DNA from: Martinezella lusitana
GTDB taxonomy: Bacteria; Pseudomonadota; Alphaproteobacteria; Rhizobiales; Rhizobiaceae
Assembly: GCF_010668395.1 (NCBI RefSeq)
Contig: NZ_WUEY01000020.1
Location: 1-64,000 of the forward strand
Direction: 5' to 3'
DNA length: 64,000 nucleotides
The notes beneath the pieces were generated by a model. That model did not search any database and was not told where the DNA came from. It saw only the letters and a program-made list of their open reading frames with translations. Position 1 is the first letter of the stretch; every line of letters begins with the position of its first letter. The position numbers were made by a program, and so were the translations under genes. Shown here one piece after another: positions 53,355-62,381 of the stretch.

Positions 53355-53896
53355 CGCGTCACTCCTTCGGAAAAATCCGCACCGAGACCGATCGCTTCGT
53401 AATGAGCCCGCGCAGCCGCGAGCTTTGTGAAGACATCCTCGTAACCGAGTGCTTTGCCATCCGGATCGACGTAGACGTAGCCGCCGGTGACGTGGAACAG
53501 GGTGATCATTTCAGGCACGTCGGGCGGCACCACCAGCGTGTGGGTCTCGCCCGGCGGTTCGAAGGCGTAACTCTGCGGCACCGCTTCCCAGTCGTGCTCG
53601 AGGTAGGACCACCGGCCGCGCAGGGTGAACGCATGGACGGGACCGGCATGCCGGTGTCGCGACAGGACACCGGAATTGCGTACCCTGAGCAGGTTGATGT
53701 AATAGCCCTGGCTAACGCTGAGGACGAGCGGCTTGAACCAGACGCCCGGCGCCTGCGGCACCCAGAGATGCTCGTCCGTGTCGAGATCCAGTCCCGTTCC
53801 CTGGAAGATGTCGGTCATCATGCCGAAAGGCTGCGGCTTGCGATAGGCGACCTTGGAACTGTCCCGCCGGTCGGGCGTGGTGGTGTCGTGAAGCAT
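53351..53896 (-). CDS. cupin-domain protein, 2,4'-dihydroxyacetophenone dioxygenase/ChrR-like
   Basis: The 181-residue cupin has the metal-binding pattern SRHRHAGPVHAFTLRG and a second-motif His in PPGETHTLVVP, with YVYVDPDGKALGYEDVF near the end. It resembles small cupins annotated as 2,4'-dihydroxyacetophenone dioxygenase or anti-sigma ChrR-like. It could act as an oxygenase, isomerase or sugar-binding protein; nothing in sequence decides. It is co-translated with the GldA-like enzyme. Confidence 0.8.
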   Translation of the reverse strand: MLHDTTTPDRRDSSKVAYRKPQPFGMMTDIFQGTGLDLDTDEHLWVPQAPGVWFKPLVLSVSQGYYINLLRVRNSGVLSRHRHAGPVHAFTLRGRWSYLEHDWEAVPQSYAFEPPGETHTLVVPPDVPEMITLFHVTGGYVYVDPDGKALGYEDVFTKLAAARAHYEAIGLGADFSEGVTR

Positions 53897-53908
53897 GGCG
53901 CGGCTCCG

Positions 53909-54685
53909 TCAATCGAGGGGAAAGGCGTCGCTGGGAGCGCCCCACGAGCAATAGCCGCCGTCCACCGGCAGGGTGATCGCCGTAATGAACTCCGCTCTAT
54001 CGGAGGCGAGGAACACCATGGCCTCGGCGATGTCTTCGGCCGATCCCATCTTGCCCATCGGCGTTCGCCGGCGGATGCGCTTCTCCTCGATCTTGCCTTC
54101 GGCGATCAGCTTTTTGGTCAACGGCGTTAGGATGTAACCTGGCGCAATTGCGTTGACCCTGATGTTGTGCGGCCCCCATTCGCAACCGAGCACCTGGGTC
54201 AGCATGCCAATGCCGGCCTTGGCGGCGCTATAGGCGGTGCGGACCGGCAGGCCCATCAGCCCGGCGATCGAATTGAGATTGAGGATCACCCCGGATTTTT
54301 GGGCGATCATCGACGCCGCGACGGTCTTCGACACCAGATAGGTCCCGGTGAGGTGGACATCGATCAGCCGCTGCCAATGCGCCAGCGTCTGGTCCACCGT
54401 CGGGGTGAAACTATCGGGCATCCCGGCATTGTTGACGAGGATGTCGATACGGCCGAAGCGGACGAGCGCGGCCTCGACCATCGCCTGGACATCGGCTTCG
54501 CTGGAGACGTCGCCGCCAACCGCGAAGTGCTTTTCACCCAGCCGTGCCGCCGCCTCCCGCGCCGCGTCGACGCGCAGGTCGTTGATGACGACGGTGGCGC
54601 CCTCGCGGGCAAATGCGGTCGCCGTGGCATAGCCGAGCCCGCTCGCGCCGCCCGTGACGAGCGCGATCCTGTCTTTCAGCAGCAT
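53909..54685 (-). CDS. short-chain dehydrogenase/reductase (SDR)
   Basis: The 258-residue classical SDR has the nucleotide motif TGGASGLG, DILVNNAGMPD, active-site Ser in LNLNSIAGLMG, YSAAKAGI with the catalytic Tyr and Lys, and PGYILTPLTKKL. Asp in INDLRVD after the second strand favours NAD(H) use. It lies next to the split transketolase and probably oxidises or reduces a sugar or polyol intermediate. Confidence 0.92.
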   Translation of the reverse strand: MLLKDRIALVTGGASGLGYATATAFAREGATVVINDLRVDAAREAAARLGEKHFAVGGDVSSEADVQAMVEAALVRFGRIDILVNNAGMPDSFTPTVDQTLAHWQRLIDVHLTGTYLVSKTVAASMIAQKSGVILNLNSIAGLMGLPVRTAYSAAKAGIGMLTQVLGCEWGPHNIRVNAIAPGYILTPLTKKLIAEGKIEEKRIRRRTPMGKMGSAEDIAEAMVFLASDRAEFITAITLPVDGGYCSWGAPSDAFPLD

Positions 54686-54694
54686 TGTTACCTC

Positions 54695-55684
54695 CTATTG
54701 GCCGTCGACGATGGCGCGGACGAAGCGCGGAAGATCGACGTCGTATTTGGACTCCAGGTATTCCTGCGATCCGCATTCGAAGAAGCTGTCCGCCAGTCCG
54801 ATCTTGATCATCGGCTTGACGATGCCGGCCTCGTAGAGCGCCTCGACCATCAGCGAGGCGAGGCCGCCTGATGTCTTGTGGTTTTCGGCGACGATCACGC
54901 GATCGAAGCGGGCGGCAAATTCCAGCACGCCTGCCGCATCGAAGGGCTTGATCGTCCCCACATGCAGAACGCCGGCGTCGATGCCCTTATCCTGGGCCGC
55001 CTTCGCGGCGTCCAGCGCGCGCGCCGTCATGTAGCCCGTCGAGATGATGCCGACGTCACGGCCCGGGCGCAGCGCCTTGGCCTTGCCCACCTCGAAACGA
55101 TAGTCTGGACCAAGCTCGACCGGCACCTTGCCGCGCAGGTTGCGGACATAGACCGTTCCCGGGATATCGGCGACGGCGCGCACCACCTGTTTCAACTCGG
55201 TCGCGTCGCAGGGATCGATGATCGTCAGATCGGCGATGCCGCGCATCATGTTGAGATCCTCGGTTGCCTGATGAGTCGCGCCATAGCCGTTCACCAGGCC
55301 GGGCATCCCGGCAAAGATCTTGACGTTGGCTTTAGAGTGCGCGCAGGCGAGTGCCACGAAGTCGTAGGCACGGCGGGTGATGAACACCGAATAGGTTGTG
55401 CAATAGGCGATCTTGCCGGTCTTGGAGAGCCCGGCGGCGGTCATGATCAGGTTCTGCTCCGCCATGCCGACATTGAAGAAGCGGGTCGGATGGGCGTCGC
55501 GGAAGGGGAGGATGTCGCTGTAGCGGCCCATGTCGGCGGTCAGGCCGACGATCTCCGGCCGTTCGCGGGCCAGTTCGGCGAGCGTATTGCCGAAGGGGGC
55601 GATCTCCGTCACCTTGCCGGCGACATCGACGATTTCGCCCATGCCGCGCGTGCGGCCGCCGGGCAGGGTCTGCGTATCAGCCAT
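54695..55684 (-). CDS. split transketolase, C-terminal subunit
   Basis: The 329-residue protein covers the pyrimidine-binding and C-terminal domains of transketolase: EIVGLTADMGRYSDILPF, RFFNVGMAEQNLIMTAAGLS (catalytic Glu in GMAEQN), GYGATHQATEDLNMMRGI, and a C-terminal VIVAENHKTSGGLASL. Its start overlaps the N-terminal subunit's stop by 8 bases. Two-gene transketolases of this type act on unusual ketose phosphates, for example apulose-4-phosphate or sulfosugars. Confidence 0.92.
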   Translation of the reverse strand: MADTQTLPGGRTRGMGEIVDVAGKVTEIAPFGNTLAELARERPEIVGLTADMGRYSDILPFRDAHPTRFFNVGMAEQNLIMTAAGLSKTGKIAYCTTYSVFITRRAYDFVALACAHSKANVKIFAGMPGLVNGYGATHQATEDLNMMRGIADLTIIDPCDATELKQVVRAVADIPGTVYVRNLRGKVPVELGPDYRFEVGKAKALRPGRDVGIISTGYMTARALDAAKAAQDKGIDAGVLHVGTIKPFDAAGVLEFAARFDRVIVAENHKTSGGLASLMVEALYEAGIVKPMIKIGLADSFFECGSQEYLESKYDVDLPRFVRAIVDGQ

Positions 55685-56519
55685 GATTGGCCTCCAGTTC
55701 TTGCGTCAGGGCAGTCCATTCCGAATTGTCGATGCGCACGAAATGCGCCCGGTCCCGTGCCATGATGGTCGGCACGCCGAAGCCCGGAGTGGTGCGCATG
55801 ACGATCGCCTTCGGCTTGCCGTTCGCGGCACGCGAGGCGGCAAGCGCATCGACGAGTTCCTCCATGCTGTTGCCGTTGACTTCGATCGTCTCCCAGCCAA
55901 AGGCGGTCATCTTGTCGGCAACCGGCTCGATCCGCACGATGACCGGACCATCGGCCTGGATGCCGTTGCAGTCGATGAGGGCGACGAGGTTGTCGCATTT
56001 GAAGGTCGCGGCTCCCATGGCCGCCTCCCATGTCGAGCCTTCCTGCAGCTCACCGTCCGAAAACTCGCAGAAGACGCGGGCCGACGATCCGTCGAGGCGC
56101 AGGCCCATGGCCATGCCGACCGCCTGGCCGAGGCCATGGCCGAGCGAACCGCCGACCATTTCGACACCCGGCGTCTCGTCGAAGGTGCTCATCGGCAGGC
56201 GCGAGCCGTTCAGTCCATAGGTCGGCAATTCGTCGGCCGAAATGATCCCGGCTTCGGCCAGCACCGCGTACATGGCGATGGAGTAGTGACCGGTGGACAG
56301 CACGAACCGGTCGCGCTGCGGCCATTCCGGATTTTGCGGATCGTATCGCATTTCGTGGAAGTAGAGGCTCGCCAGGCAATCGGCGACGCCGAGGCCCTGG
56401 GCGATATAGCCTTCGCCCTTGCCGGTCGCCATACCCATCATCTTGCGCCGCAGGTTGAGCGCGCGGCCCTTGAGGGCGGGCAGGTCGACGTCCGCCGAGG
56501 GGTGGTTCAATATGCTCAT
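55677..56519 (-). CDS. split transketolase, N-terminal (thiamine diphosphate) subunit
   Basis: The 280-residue protein has RDRFVLSTGHYSIAMYAVLAEAG, MVGGSLGHGLGQAVGMAMG and the thiamine-diphosphate motif running from FCEFSDGELQEGSTWEAAMGA to IDCNGIQADG, all from the first transketolase domain. It must pair with the next gene's product to form the active site. It is only distantly like the full-length transketolase at 13033, so the two act in different pathways. Confidence 0.92.
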   Translation of the reverse strand: MSILNHPSADVDLPALKGRALNLRRKMMGMATGKGEGYIAQGLGVADCLASLYFHEMRYDPQNPEWPQRDRFVLSTGHYSIAMYAVLAEAGIISADELPTYGLNGSRLPMSTFDETPGVEMVGGSLGHGLGQAVGMAMGLRLDGSSARVFCEFSDGELQEGSTWEAAMGAATFKCDNLVALIDCNGIQADGPVIVRIEPVADKMTAFGWETIEVNGNSMEELVDALAASRAANGKPKAIVMRTTPGFGVPTIMARDRAHFVRIDNSEWTALTQELEANHG

Positions 56520-56552
56520 GATCGAAGTCCTCTTTGCATGTTGCGGTACGCC

Positions 56553-57461
56553 TCAGACGGCCAGGCCGGGGCGTGTCCAATCCATGGAGACAAGCCGGCC
56601 CGAGCCGGACAGGGTGACGAAGGCAGTCTTCATGTCGGTGCCGCCGAAGCATAGATTGGTGGTGTAGGGATCGGGCGTCCTCACGCGCTCGACTTCCTCG
56701 CCCTGCGGCGAGACGATGACGATGCCGCCGAAGCGAAGCGTGGCGATGCAGATGTTTCCGCCGGCCTCGACGGCCAGCGAGTCATAGCGTTGGAAACCGG
56801 GCAGTCCGGCGGCAAGATCTCCGCCCGTCGGCGACGGCCAGTCGGCCTTTGCCAACACCCCCGGCGCCTCGACCCGCCAGGACCAGAGCCGACCGGACGA
56901 AGTTTCCGCCACGTAGAGCATCTTGCCATCGGGGGAGAGCCCGATGCCGTTTGGCCCGAGGAGAGGGTAGGCGACCTCGGTGATCCGGCTTCCGTCCGCT
57001 ATGGCATAATAGACCGCGCCAAAATCCACCTTGCGCCCCTGGCGGTGGCCATGATCGGTGAAATAGAAGCCGCCCGAACCATCGAAGACGATGTCGTTCG
57101 GCGCCGACAGGGCAACATCGCCGCAGCGATCGTAAAGCAGCTCCACCTTGCCGGTCTCGGGATGCACCCGCTGGATGCTGCCGCCTGTGTTGTCGTCGGC
57201 CTTGGCCAGAGGCCGCAGTCCGGTGTCGCTACGGCCCCAGGAAAAGCCCCCATTGTTGCAGACGTATAGCGCGCCGTCCGGTCCGCGTGCCAGGCCGTTC
57301 GGACCACCACCGGTGTCGGCGACCCTTGTCTTGCGGCCATCGGGCGCGATACTGGTGAGGCAGCCGGCGGCGATCTCCCCGACAACGATGCTGCCATCCG
57401 GCATCAGCACCGGGCCTTCGGGAAAGCCGAGACCATCGGCAAGTTCGACGAAAGGCCTCAT
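56553..57461 (-). CDS. SMP-30/gluconolactonase-family lactonase
   Basis: The 302-residue beta-propeller protein has LADGLGFPEGPVLMPDGSIVVGEI, GGGPNGLARGPDGALYVCNNGG, APNDIVFDGSGGFYFTDHGHR, LLGPNGIGLSPDGKMLYVAET and a C-terminal NLCFGGTDMKTAFVTLSG. These carry the calcium-binding Glu, Asn and Asp residues of the family. It hydrolyses sugar lactones, so an oxidised aldose may be part of the pathway. The start overlaps the HAD gene stop by ATGA. Confidence 0.9.
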   Translation of the reverse strand: MRPFVELADGLGFPEGPVLMPDGSIVVGEIAAGCLTSIAPDGRKTRVADTGGGPNGLARGPDGALYVCNNGGFSWGRSDTGLRPLAKADDNTGGSIQRVHPETGKVELLYDRCGDVALSAPNDIVFDGSGGFYFTDHGHRQGRKVDFGAVYYAIADGSRITEVAYPLLGPNGIGLSPDGKMLYVAETSSGRLWSWRVEAPGVLAKADWPSPTGGDLAAGLPGFQRYDSLAVEAGGNICIATLRFGGIVIVSPQGEEVERVRTPDPYTTNLCFGGTDMKTAFVTLSGSGRLVSMDWTRPGLAV

Positions 57462-58129
57462 CGTTCGGCCTCCAGAGCCTGGGAAAGACCCAGCGCATCG
57501 CAAAGCTCGGCCACGCTGTCGGCTATAACGTCGGGCGCATGCCCCGCCAGCCGCTCGCGATCGTAGAAGCCATACGTCACAGCTATGACAGGCATTCCCG
57601 CGGCGCGCGCCGCAAGGATGTCCTGCGGTCCGTCGCCGACATAGATTGCCTCGGCGGCGTCAGCGCCCGCCCGCTCGAGACCGAGAAGGATCGGCGCGGG
57701 GTGCGGCTTGCGGTCGATCGTGTCCTCGGCGGTAACGATCGCGGCAAAGGTTTCCGGAGCGATGCCGGCCACGCCGAGGTCGATCAGCGTGCGCGCCAAT
57801 CCCTTGTTGGTCACGACGCTCGGACTGCGGCCGCTTTCGGCCAGCGCGTTGACCATGTCGCACACGCCGGGAAATACCTTCACCAGATGGGCGCAATGCG
57901 GATAGGTATCCCGGTAGGCGGCGTGAAGCTCATCGATGCGGTCCGGCGCGACGATCTGGAAGACTTCCGGAGGCCGCATCGCGAACAGCTCGGACGTCGG
58001 AAACGCCTCGGGCGGAAAAACGCTGTCAAGTTTTTCGCGGAAAACCCTGCTGTAGCATTCCACCACCGCCGCTCTCGTATCGACGAGCGTACCGTCCAGA
58101 TCGAAAAGAACATGTTTCCTGGGCATCAT
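57458..58129 (-). CDS. HAD-superfamily phosphatase (phosphoglycolate phosphatase-like)
   Basis: The 223-residue protein has motif I VLFDLDGTLVDTR (nucleophile Asp), motif II SVVTNKG, a Lys in IDRKPHPAP, and motif IV YVGDGPQDILAARAAG, with a small helical cap. It would remove phosphate from a small sugar phosphate or repair a dead-end product. The start overlaps the kinase stop (ATGA). A downstream ATG (58126) is equally possible. Confidence 0.9.
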   Translation of the reverse strand: MMPRKHVLFDLDGTLVDTRAAVVECYSRVFREKLDSVFPPEAFPTSELFAMRPPEVFQIVAPDRIDELHAAYRDTYPHCAHLVKVFPGVCDMVNALAESGRSPSVVTNKGLARTLIDLGVAGIAPETFAAIVTAEDTIDRKPHPAPILLGLERAGADAAEAIYVGDGPQDILAARAAGMPVIAVTYGFYDRERLAGHAPDVIADSVAELCDALGLSQALEAER

Positions 58130-59673
58130 GGCGTCTCTTTCCTGCTGTTGCTGCGTTCCACAAGCGCGGCGCGAAATTTCCAAAGGGGCGCCAGGTCTCG
58201 TCCGAGATCCCGAAACAGCGGATATGCCTGTGCATATCGGGCTGCCAGATGCCGATCGGGCTCGACCGTTCCGGCAATGCGGACCATGGCGCGGGCCGCC
58301 TGCTGAAGGTCGGGATAGAGGCCTGCCGCCGCCGCGCCCAGAAGGGCGACGCCCAGAGCGCCGGTTTCCTCGACTTCCGGGATCCTGAGGGATCGGTTCA
58401 TTGCCGCCGCACAGATCTCCCGCCACAGCGGCGACCGGGCGCCGCCGCCGGTGATCAGGATTTCATCGACCGGAGCGTCGAGTGCCCCGTAGCAATCGAC
58501 CATCGAAAAGGCGACCGCTTCCATGACAGCCCGGATCAGCGCCATCGGCGATGTCGCCATGTCGAGACCGAAGATCGACCCCCGTGCCAGGGGCTCGTGG
58601 CGCGGCGCGGTCATTCCCGATGTGTTGAAGTAGGGGTGGATGATTAGCCCGTTGCCGAGCGGCGGAACGGCTCTCGCCTCGCGCTCGATGCATTCGAAGA
58701 TGTCTTCGATGGAGGCGAAGGCCTTGGCGCCAAAGGCTGACACGATCCAGTCGAGGCAGAGCGAGCCGCCGCCGGTGTTGGACATCAGCCGTTGCCAGCG
58801 CCCCTGCGGCATCAGGAACAGGAAGCCGACGCCGGCCGGCTCGAACAGCGGCTCGGAGACGGTGAGATTGTTCATGAAGCTGGTGCCGATGACCGTCACG
58901 GCCTGGCCGCTGTCGAGCGCACCCACGCCGATCGCCGCCGCCACCGCGTCTCCCGCGCCGGTGACGACAGGCGTTCCCTGCGCAAGACCGGTTTCCTCGG
59001 CGGCCTTCGCCGTGACGTGTCCGACGATGTCGCCGATCCTCAGGACGGGAGCCAGCCGGTCATGCATCTCCGAAATGCCGGCAAGTTCGAAGAGTTCGGG
59101 GGAGGGCAGGCGCCCGCGGATGTCACAGGGGAAGAAGGACAGATCGGACTCGTCGGTGGCGACGATGCCTGTCAGGCGATAGTTGATGTAGTCCTTGGCG
59201 CAGAAGACGGTGGCGATACGGCCGTAGAAGTCAGGGTCGTGGATCTTCAGCCAGGCCAGCAAGACGAGCGGAAGGCCGGGGATCGGAGCGTTTCCCGAGA
59301 TTTCAAACAGGCGATCGACGCGGCCATCGAGCGTCCAGCGGCCCAGCATGGCTGAGGCACGCGCATCCGGCCAGGCAATCGCCGGGCCGGCCGGCTCGCC
59401 GTTTCGGTCGAGCGCCCAAAGCCCGCCCATATGGCCGCTGACGCCGACGCAGGCAATGTCGCGCGCGTTTACGCCGGCGATCGCGATTGCCTCGCGCACC
59501 GCCGTCGCCACGCCTTCATAGGTGGCGTTCATGTCCTCCTCATGCCAGTCGGCATGAGGGCGAAAGCTCTTCGTCTGCCGCCGCGCGGTCGCCAGGACGC
59601 GGCCGTCCGCCGCATCGAAGACCGCAGCCTTGGTGGAAGTCGTCCCCTTGTCGATGCCGAGCACGTATCTCAT
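58126..59673 (-). CDS. FGGY-family carbohydrate kinase 2 (xylulokinase-like)
   Basis: The 515-residue kinase has the N-terminal phosphate loop LGIDKGTTSTKAAVFD, VGVSGHMGGLWALD, CAKDYINYRLTG, catalytic Asp in VVTGAGDAVAAAIGVG, GTSFMNNLTV and the C-terminal ILITGGGARSPLWREICAA. It resembles the kinase encoded just upstream, with which it overlaps by ATGA, and the pair probably arose by duplication and diverged in substrate. It likely phosphorylates a ketose or polyol for the split transketolase. Confidence 0.9.
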   Translation of the reverse strand: MRYVLGIDKGTTSTKAAVFDAADGRVLATARRQTKSFRPHADWHEEDMNATYEGVATAVREAIAIAGVNARDIACVGVSGHMGGLWALDRNGEPAGPAIAWPDARASAMLGRWTLDGRVDRLFEISGNAPIPGLPLVLLAWLKIHDPDFYGRIATVFCAKDYINYRLTGIVATDESDLSFFPCDIRGRLPSPELFELAGISEMHDRLAPVLRIGDIVGHVTAKAAEETGLAQGTPVVTGAGDAVAAAIGVGALDSGQAVTVIGTSFMNNLTVSEPLFEPAGVGFLFLMPQGRWQRLMSNTGGGSLCLDWIVSAFGAKAFASIEDIFECIEREARAVPPLGNGLIIHPYFNTSGMTAPRHEPLARGSIFGLDMATSPMALIRAVMEAVAFSMVDCYGALDAPVDEILITGGGARSPLWREICAAAMNRSLRIPEVEETGALGVALLGAAAAGLYPDLQQAARAMVRIAGTVEPDRHLAARYAQAYPLFRDLGRDLAPLWKFRAALVERSNSRKETP

Positions 59674-61202
59674 GCCGCCACCTCCGCTTCGGAGACGAGC
59701 CGGGAGCGGGCGGCGGAATAGGTGCGATAGACATCACGCGCGCGTCTGTAGAGATCGAACCATCCGTCGTATTCGTCGGCGGCATGACGGTTCGGCTCGA
59801 AGCGCGCGGCGATGCGCACCGTGTGGCTGACGGCCTGCTCGATATCGCTCCAGATGCCGACCGCCACGCCGGCGAGAAGGGCGACGCCGAGCGCGCCCGA
59901 TTCTTCGACGGCGGCGATCTCGATCGGCAATCGGCAGACATCGGCGAACATCTGTGCCCAGAAACCGCTCTTCGATCCACCGCCAGTCAGCACTAGCGAG
60001 GTCGGGGCGGTGCTCATCGCCTCGAAGCAGTCTCGGGTGGCGAAGCAGAGGGATTCGTAGACCGCGCGAAGCAGATGGTCGCGCGTCGTGTGGCTGCCGA
60101 CGCCGAAGAAGCTGCCCCGCGCCAGCGTGTCGAAAAACGGCGCGAGGACGCCGCTGCCGTTGACGTAGGGAATCAGGACCACACCGCCGGCGCCACGCGG
60201 GATGGCGGCGGCGGCCTTTTCGAGAGCGGCGAAATCGGTCGCGCCGTCAACGGTTTCAGGAGCGCCGAAACGCTCGAGGAACCAGTCGAAGGCGATGGTA
60301 CCCGATGTGTTGGGCAGAATGCGCAGGTAGCGCTCAAGCGGCATGGAGAAGAGAAAGCCGAGCCCGGCCGGCGCGCGGTCCGCCCCCGCCAGGACCTGGC
60401 TGTTGAGGCAACTCGTGCCGAGGATCGTCAACGCCGCGCCCGGCCTGACTGCGCCGACGCCGATCGCGTTGGCGCAGGCATCGCCCAGGCCGGTGACGAC
60501 CGGCGCCCCCTCGACGAGGCCTGTCTCCAGTGCCGCCTGCGCCGTGACCGAGCCGGATATGGCGCCGGAATCGCGGATATCGGGCATCTTCGCCGTCCAC
60601 TCCAGCGCACCGCACAGTTCGAGAACCCGCGCTGAATGCCTTCGCTCGTCGATGTCGCCGGGGACGAAGGAGACATCCGAGGGATCGGTGGCGACGGCGC
60701 CCGTCAACCTGTAGCGCAGATAGTCCTTGGCGCAGAGGATGGCGCGGGTGCGCTCAAGGGCTTGCGGCTCGTGTCGCGACAGCCAGCCGAGGATCATCGT
60801 GGTGATGCCGGGCATCAGGCCGTTTCCCGAAATCTCGAAGATCTCGTTCAGTCTGCTGGCCTCTTCCAGCGCCAGCTGGTCGGCCTGCGCGCGGCTGTCC
60901 GGCCAGCAGATGGCGTTGCGCACCGGGCGGCCCGTGCCGTCGATCAGCCAGGCACCTCCCATGTGGCCGGCAATACCGATTGCCGCTATGTGGGTCGCGG
61001 GCACGTTTGCCGAGGCAAGCGCTTCCCTGATGACAGCGACGCACGCAGCCCAGGTCGCCTCGGGATCTTCCTCGTGCCAGCCCTGACGCGGCTGAAGCAC
61101 CTGCATGCGCCGCTGGCCGATACCACAGGCCCGGCCGGTTTCATCGAAGACGACCGCCTTGATGACCGAGGTACCCTTGTCTATGCCGAGAACATAGCGC
61201 AT
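59670..61202 (-). CDS. FGGY-family carbohydrate kinase 1 (xylulokinase-like)
   Basis: The 510-residue kinase has LGIDKGTSVIKAVVFDETG, IGIAGHMGGAWLIDG, CAKDYLRYRLTG, catalytic Asp in VVTGLGDACANAIGVG, GTSCLNSQVLAG and LVLTGGGSKSGFWAQMFADV. ATG 61202 follows AAGGA at good spacing; a GTG directly before it is less likely. The two kinases are similar along their whole length but differ around the sugar pocket (SGNGLMPG against SGNAPIPG), so they may handle different sugars or epimers. Confidence 0.9.
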   Translation of the reverse strand: MRYVLGIDKGTSVIKAVVFDETGRACGIGQRRMQVLQPRQGWHEEDPEATWAACVAVIREALASANVPATHIAAIGIAGHMGGAWLIDGTGRPVRNAICWPDSRAQADQLALEEASRLNEIFEISGNGLMPGITTMILGWLSRHEPQALERTRAILCAKDYLRYRLTGAVATDPSDVSFVPGDIDERRHSARVLELCGALEWTAKMPDIRDSGAISGSVTAQAALETGLVEGAPVVTGLGDACANAIGVGAVRPGAALTILGTSCLNSQVLAGADRAPAGLGFLFSMPLERYLRILPNTSGTIAFDWFLERFGAPETVDGATDFAALEKAAAAIPRGAGGVVLIPYVNGSGVLAPFFDTLARGSFFGVGSHTTRDHLLRAVYESLCFATRDCFEAMSTAPTSLVLTGGGSKSGFWAQMFADVCRLPIEIAAVEESGALGVALLAGVAVGIWSDIEQAVSHTVRIAARFEPNRHAADEYDGWFDLYRRARDVYRTYSAARSRLVSEAEVAA

Positions 61203-61212
61203 CACCGTTCCT

Positions 61213-62370
61213 TCAGGCGTATGAGGCCAGGCGGTCGATCCGCGGAGCGGACTGGCCGGATGCGAAGCGCAGGGTGCGCTGATCCTCGCCGTCGAAGACG
61301 TAGAGGGCGTCTTCGCGGATAACGAGATCGACGGGTTCGTCGAGGCCGAAGCGATCCGTCGGCAGTGTCATCGCCTGGAGCGTGGCATCGCCGGCCTGCA
61401 CGGTGACCAGAATGGCGTCACCCAACTGTTCGGCGACGTAGACCCGGCCTGAAATCACCACGGTATCTCCGCTTCGCGGCGCCTCGCCCTGCCTGTAGAC
61501 GGAAACGCTGCTCGGTCGGCTGCCAAGCTGCAGCTTCCGGCTCTTGGCGCCGACATGCGGCTTGACGCAGCCGGGCAGGGCGACCTTCTGGGTGCCGCAC
61601 TGGCCGACCAGTTCGGGCGTCTCAACGATGTCGCTGACGGTGATGACGTTCATCGAATGCAGGCCGAAAAACTGCGCGACGAAGGCATTGACCGGACGCA
61701 TGAAGATGTCGTCGGCGGTACCCACCTGCTGCATCACGCCGTCGCGCATCAGGGCGATGCGGTCGGTCATGGTCATCGCCTCGATCGGATCATGGGTCAC
61801 GATGACCGATGTGGTTCCGAGCGAACGCTGGAGGCGCTTCAGTTCGCCGCGCAGGCGAGCGCGCAGCAGCGTATCAAGATGGGCGATCGGCTCGTCAAGG
61901 CAGAGCAGGTTCGGCCGACGAACCAGGGCGCGGGCGATCGCCACGCGCTGCTGCTGGCCGCCCGACATCTGCGAGGCGCGCCGGTCGATCACATGGCCGA
62001 TGTTCAAAAGCGAGGCGACCTCGGCCACCTTGGCCTCGATCTCCGGCTTGGCGGTACCCCTGATCTTCAGGGGATAGCTGATATTCTGCCGTGCGGTCAT
62101 GTGCGGATAGAGCGCGTTCTGCTCAAACACCATCGCCACGTTGCGGGCCTGCGGGGTTTCGGCTTCGACGGACCGGCCATCGAAGGCGATCGTGCCTGAG
62201 GTCGGGCGCTCCAACCCGGCCAGCATGCGCAGCACCGAGGTCTTGCCGGATCCGGAAGGGCCGAGCAGTCCGAAGAACTCGCCGTCCTCGATCTTGAACG
62301 AAATGTCCTGGACGGCATGTACGGCGCCGCCATACCACTTGTTGATGCCTGAAAGGGTCACTGAGGCCAT
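61213..62370 (-). CDS. sugar ABC transporter ATP-binding protein (UgpC/MalK-like)
   Basis: The 385-residue protein has Walker A GPSGSGKTSVLRMLAGLERP, Q-loop MVFEQNALYPHMTARQNI (Glu in place of the usual Gln before NA), signature MSGGQQQRVAIARALVR, Walker B LLCLDEPIAHLDTLLR and VTHDPIEAMTMTDRIALM. A C-terminal regulatory domain follows. It is transcribed with two MalFG-type permeases upstream and the FGGY kinases downstream. The binding protein is not in view and probably lies beyond the window. Confidence 0.93.
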   Translation of the reverse strand: MASVTLSGINKWYGGAVHAVQDISFKIEDGEFFGLLGPSGSGKTSVLRMLAGLERPTSGTIAFDGRSVEAETPQARNVAMVFEQNALYPHMTARQNISYPLKIRGTAKPEIEAKVAEVASLLNIGHVIDRRASQMSGGQQQRVAIARALVRRPNLLCLDEPIAHLDTLLRARLRGELKRLQRSLGTTSVIVTHDPIEAMTMTDRIALMRDGVMQQVGTADDIFMRPVNAFVAQFFGLHSMNVITVSDIVETPELVGQCGTQKVALPGCVKPHVGAKSRKLQLGSRPSSVSVYRQGEAPRSGDTVVISGRVYVAEQLGDAILVTVQAGDATLQAMTLPTDRFGLDEPVDLVIREDALYVFDGEDQRTLRFASGQSAPRIDRLASYA

Positions 62371-62381
62371 GTCCGGTCTCC

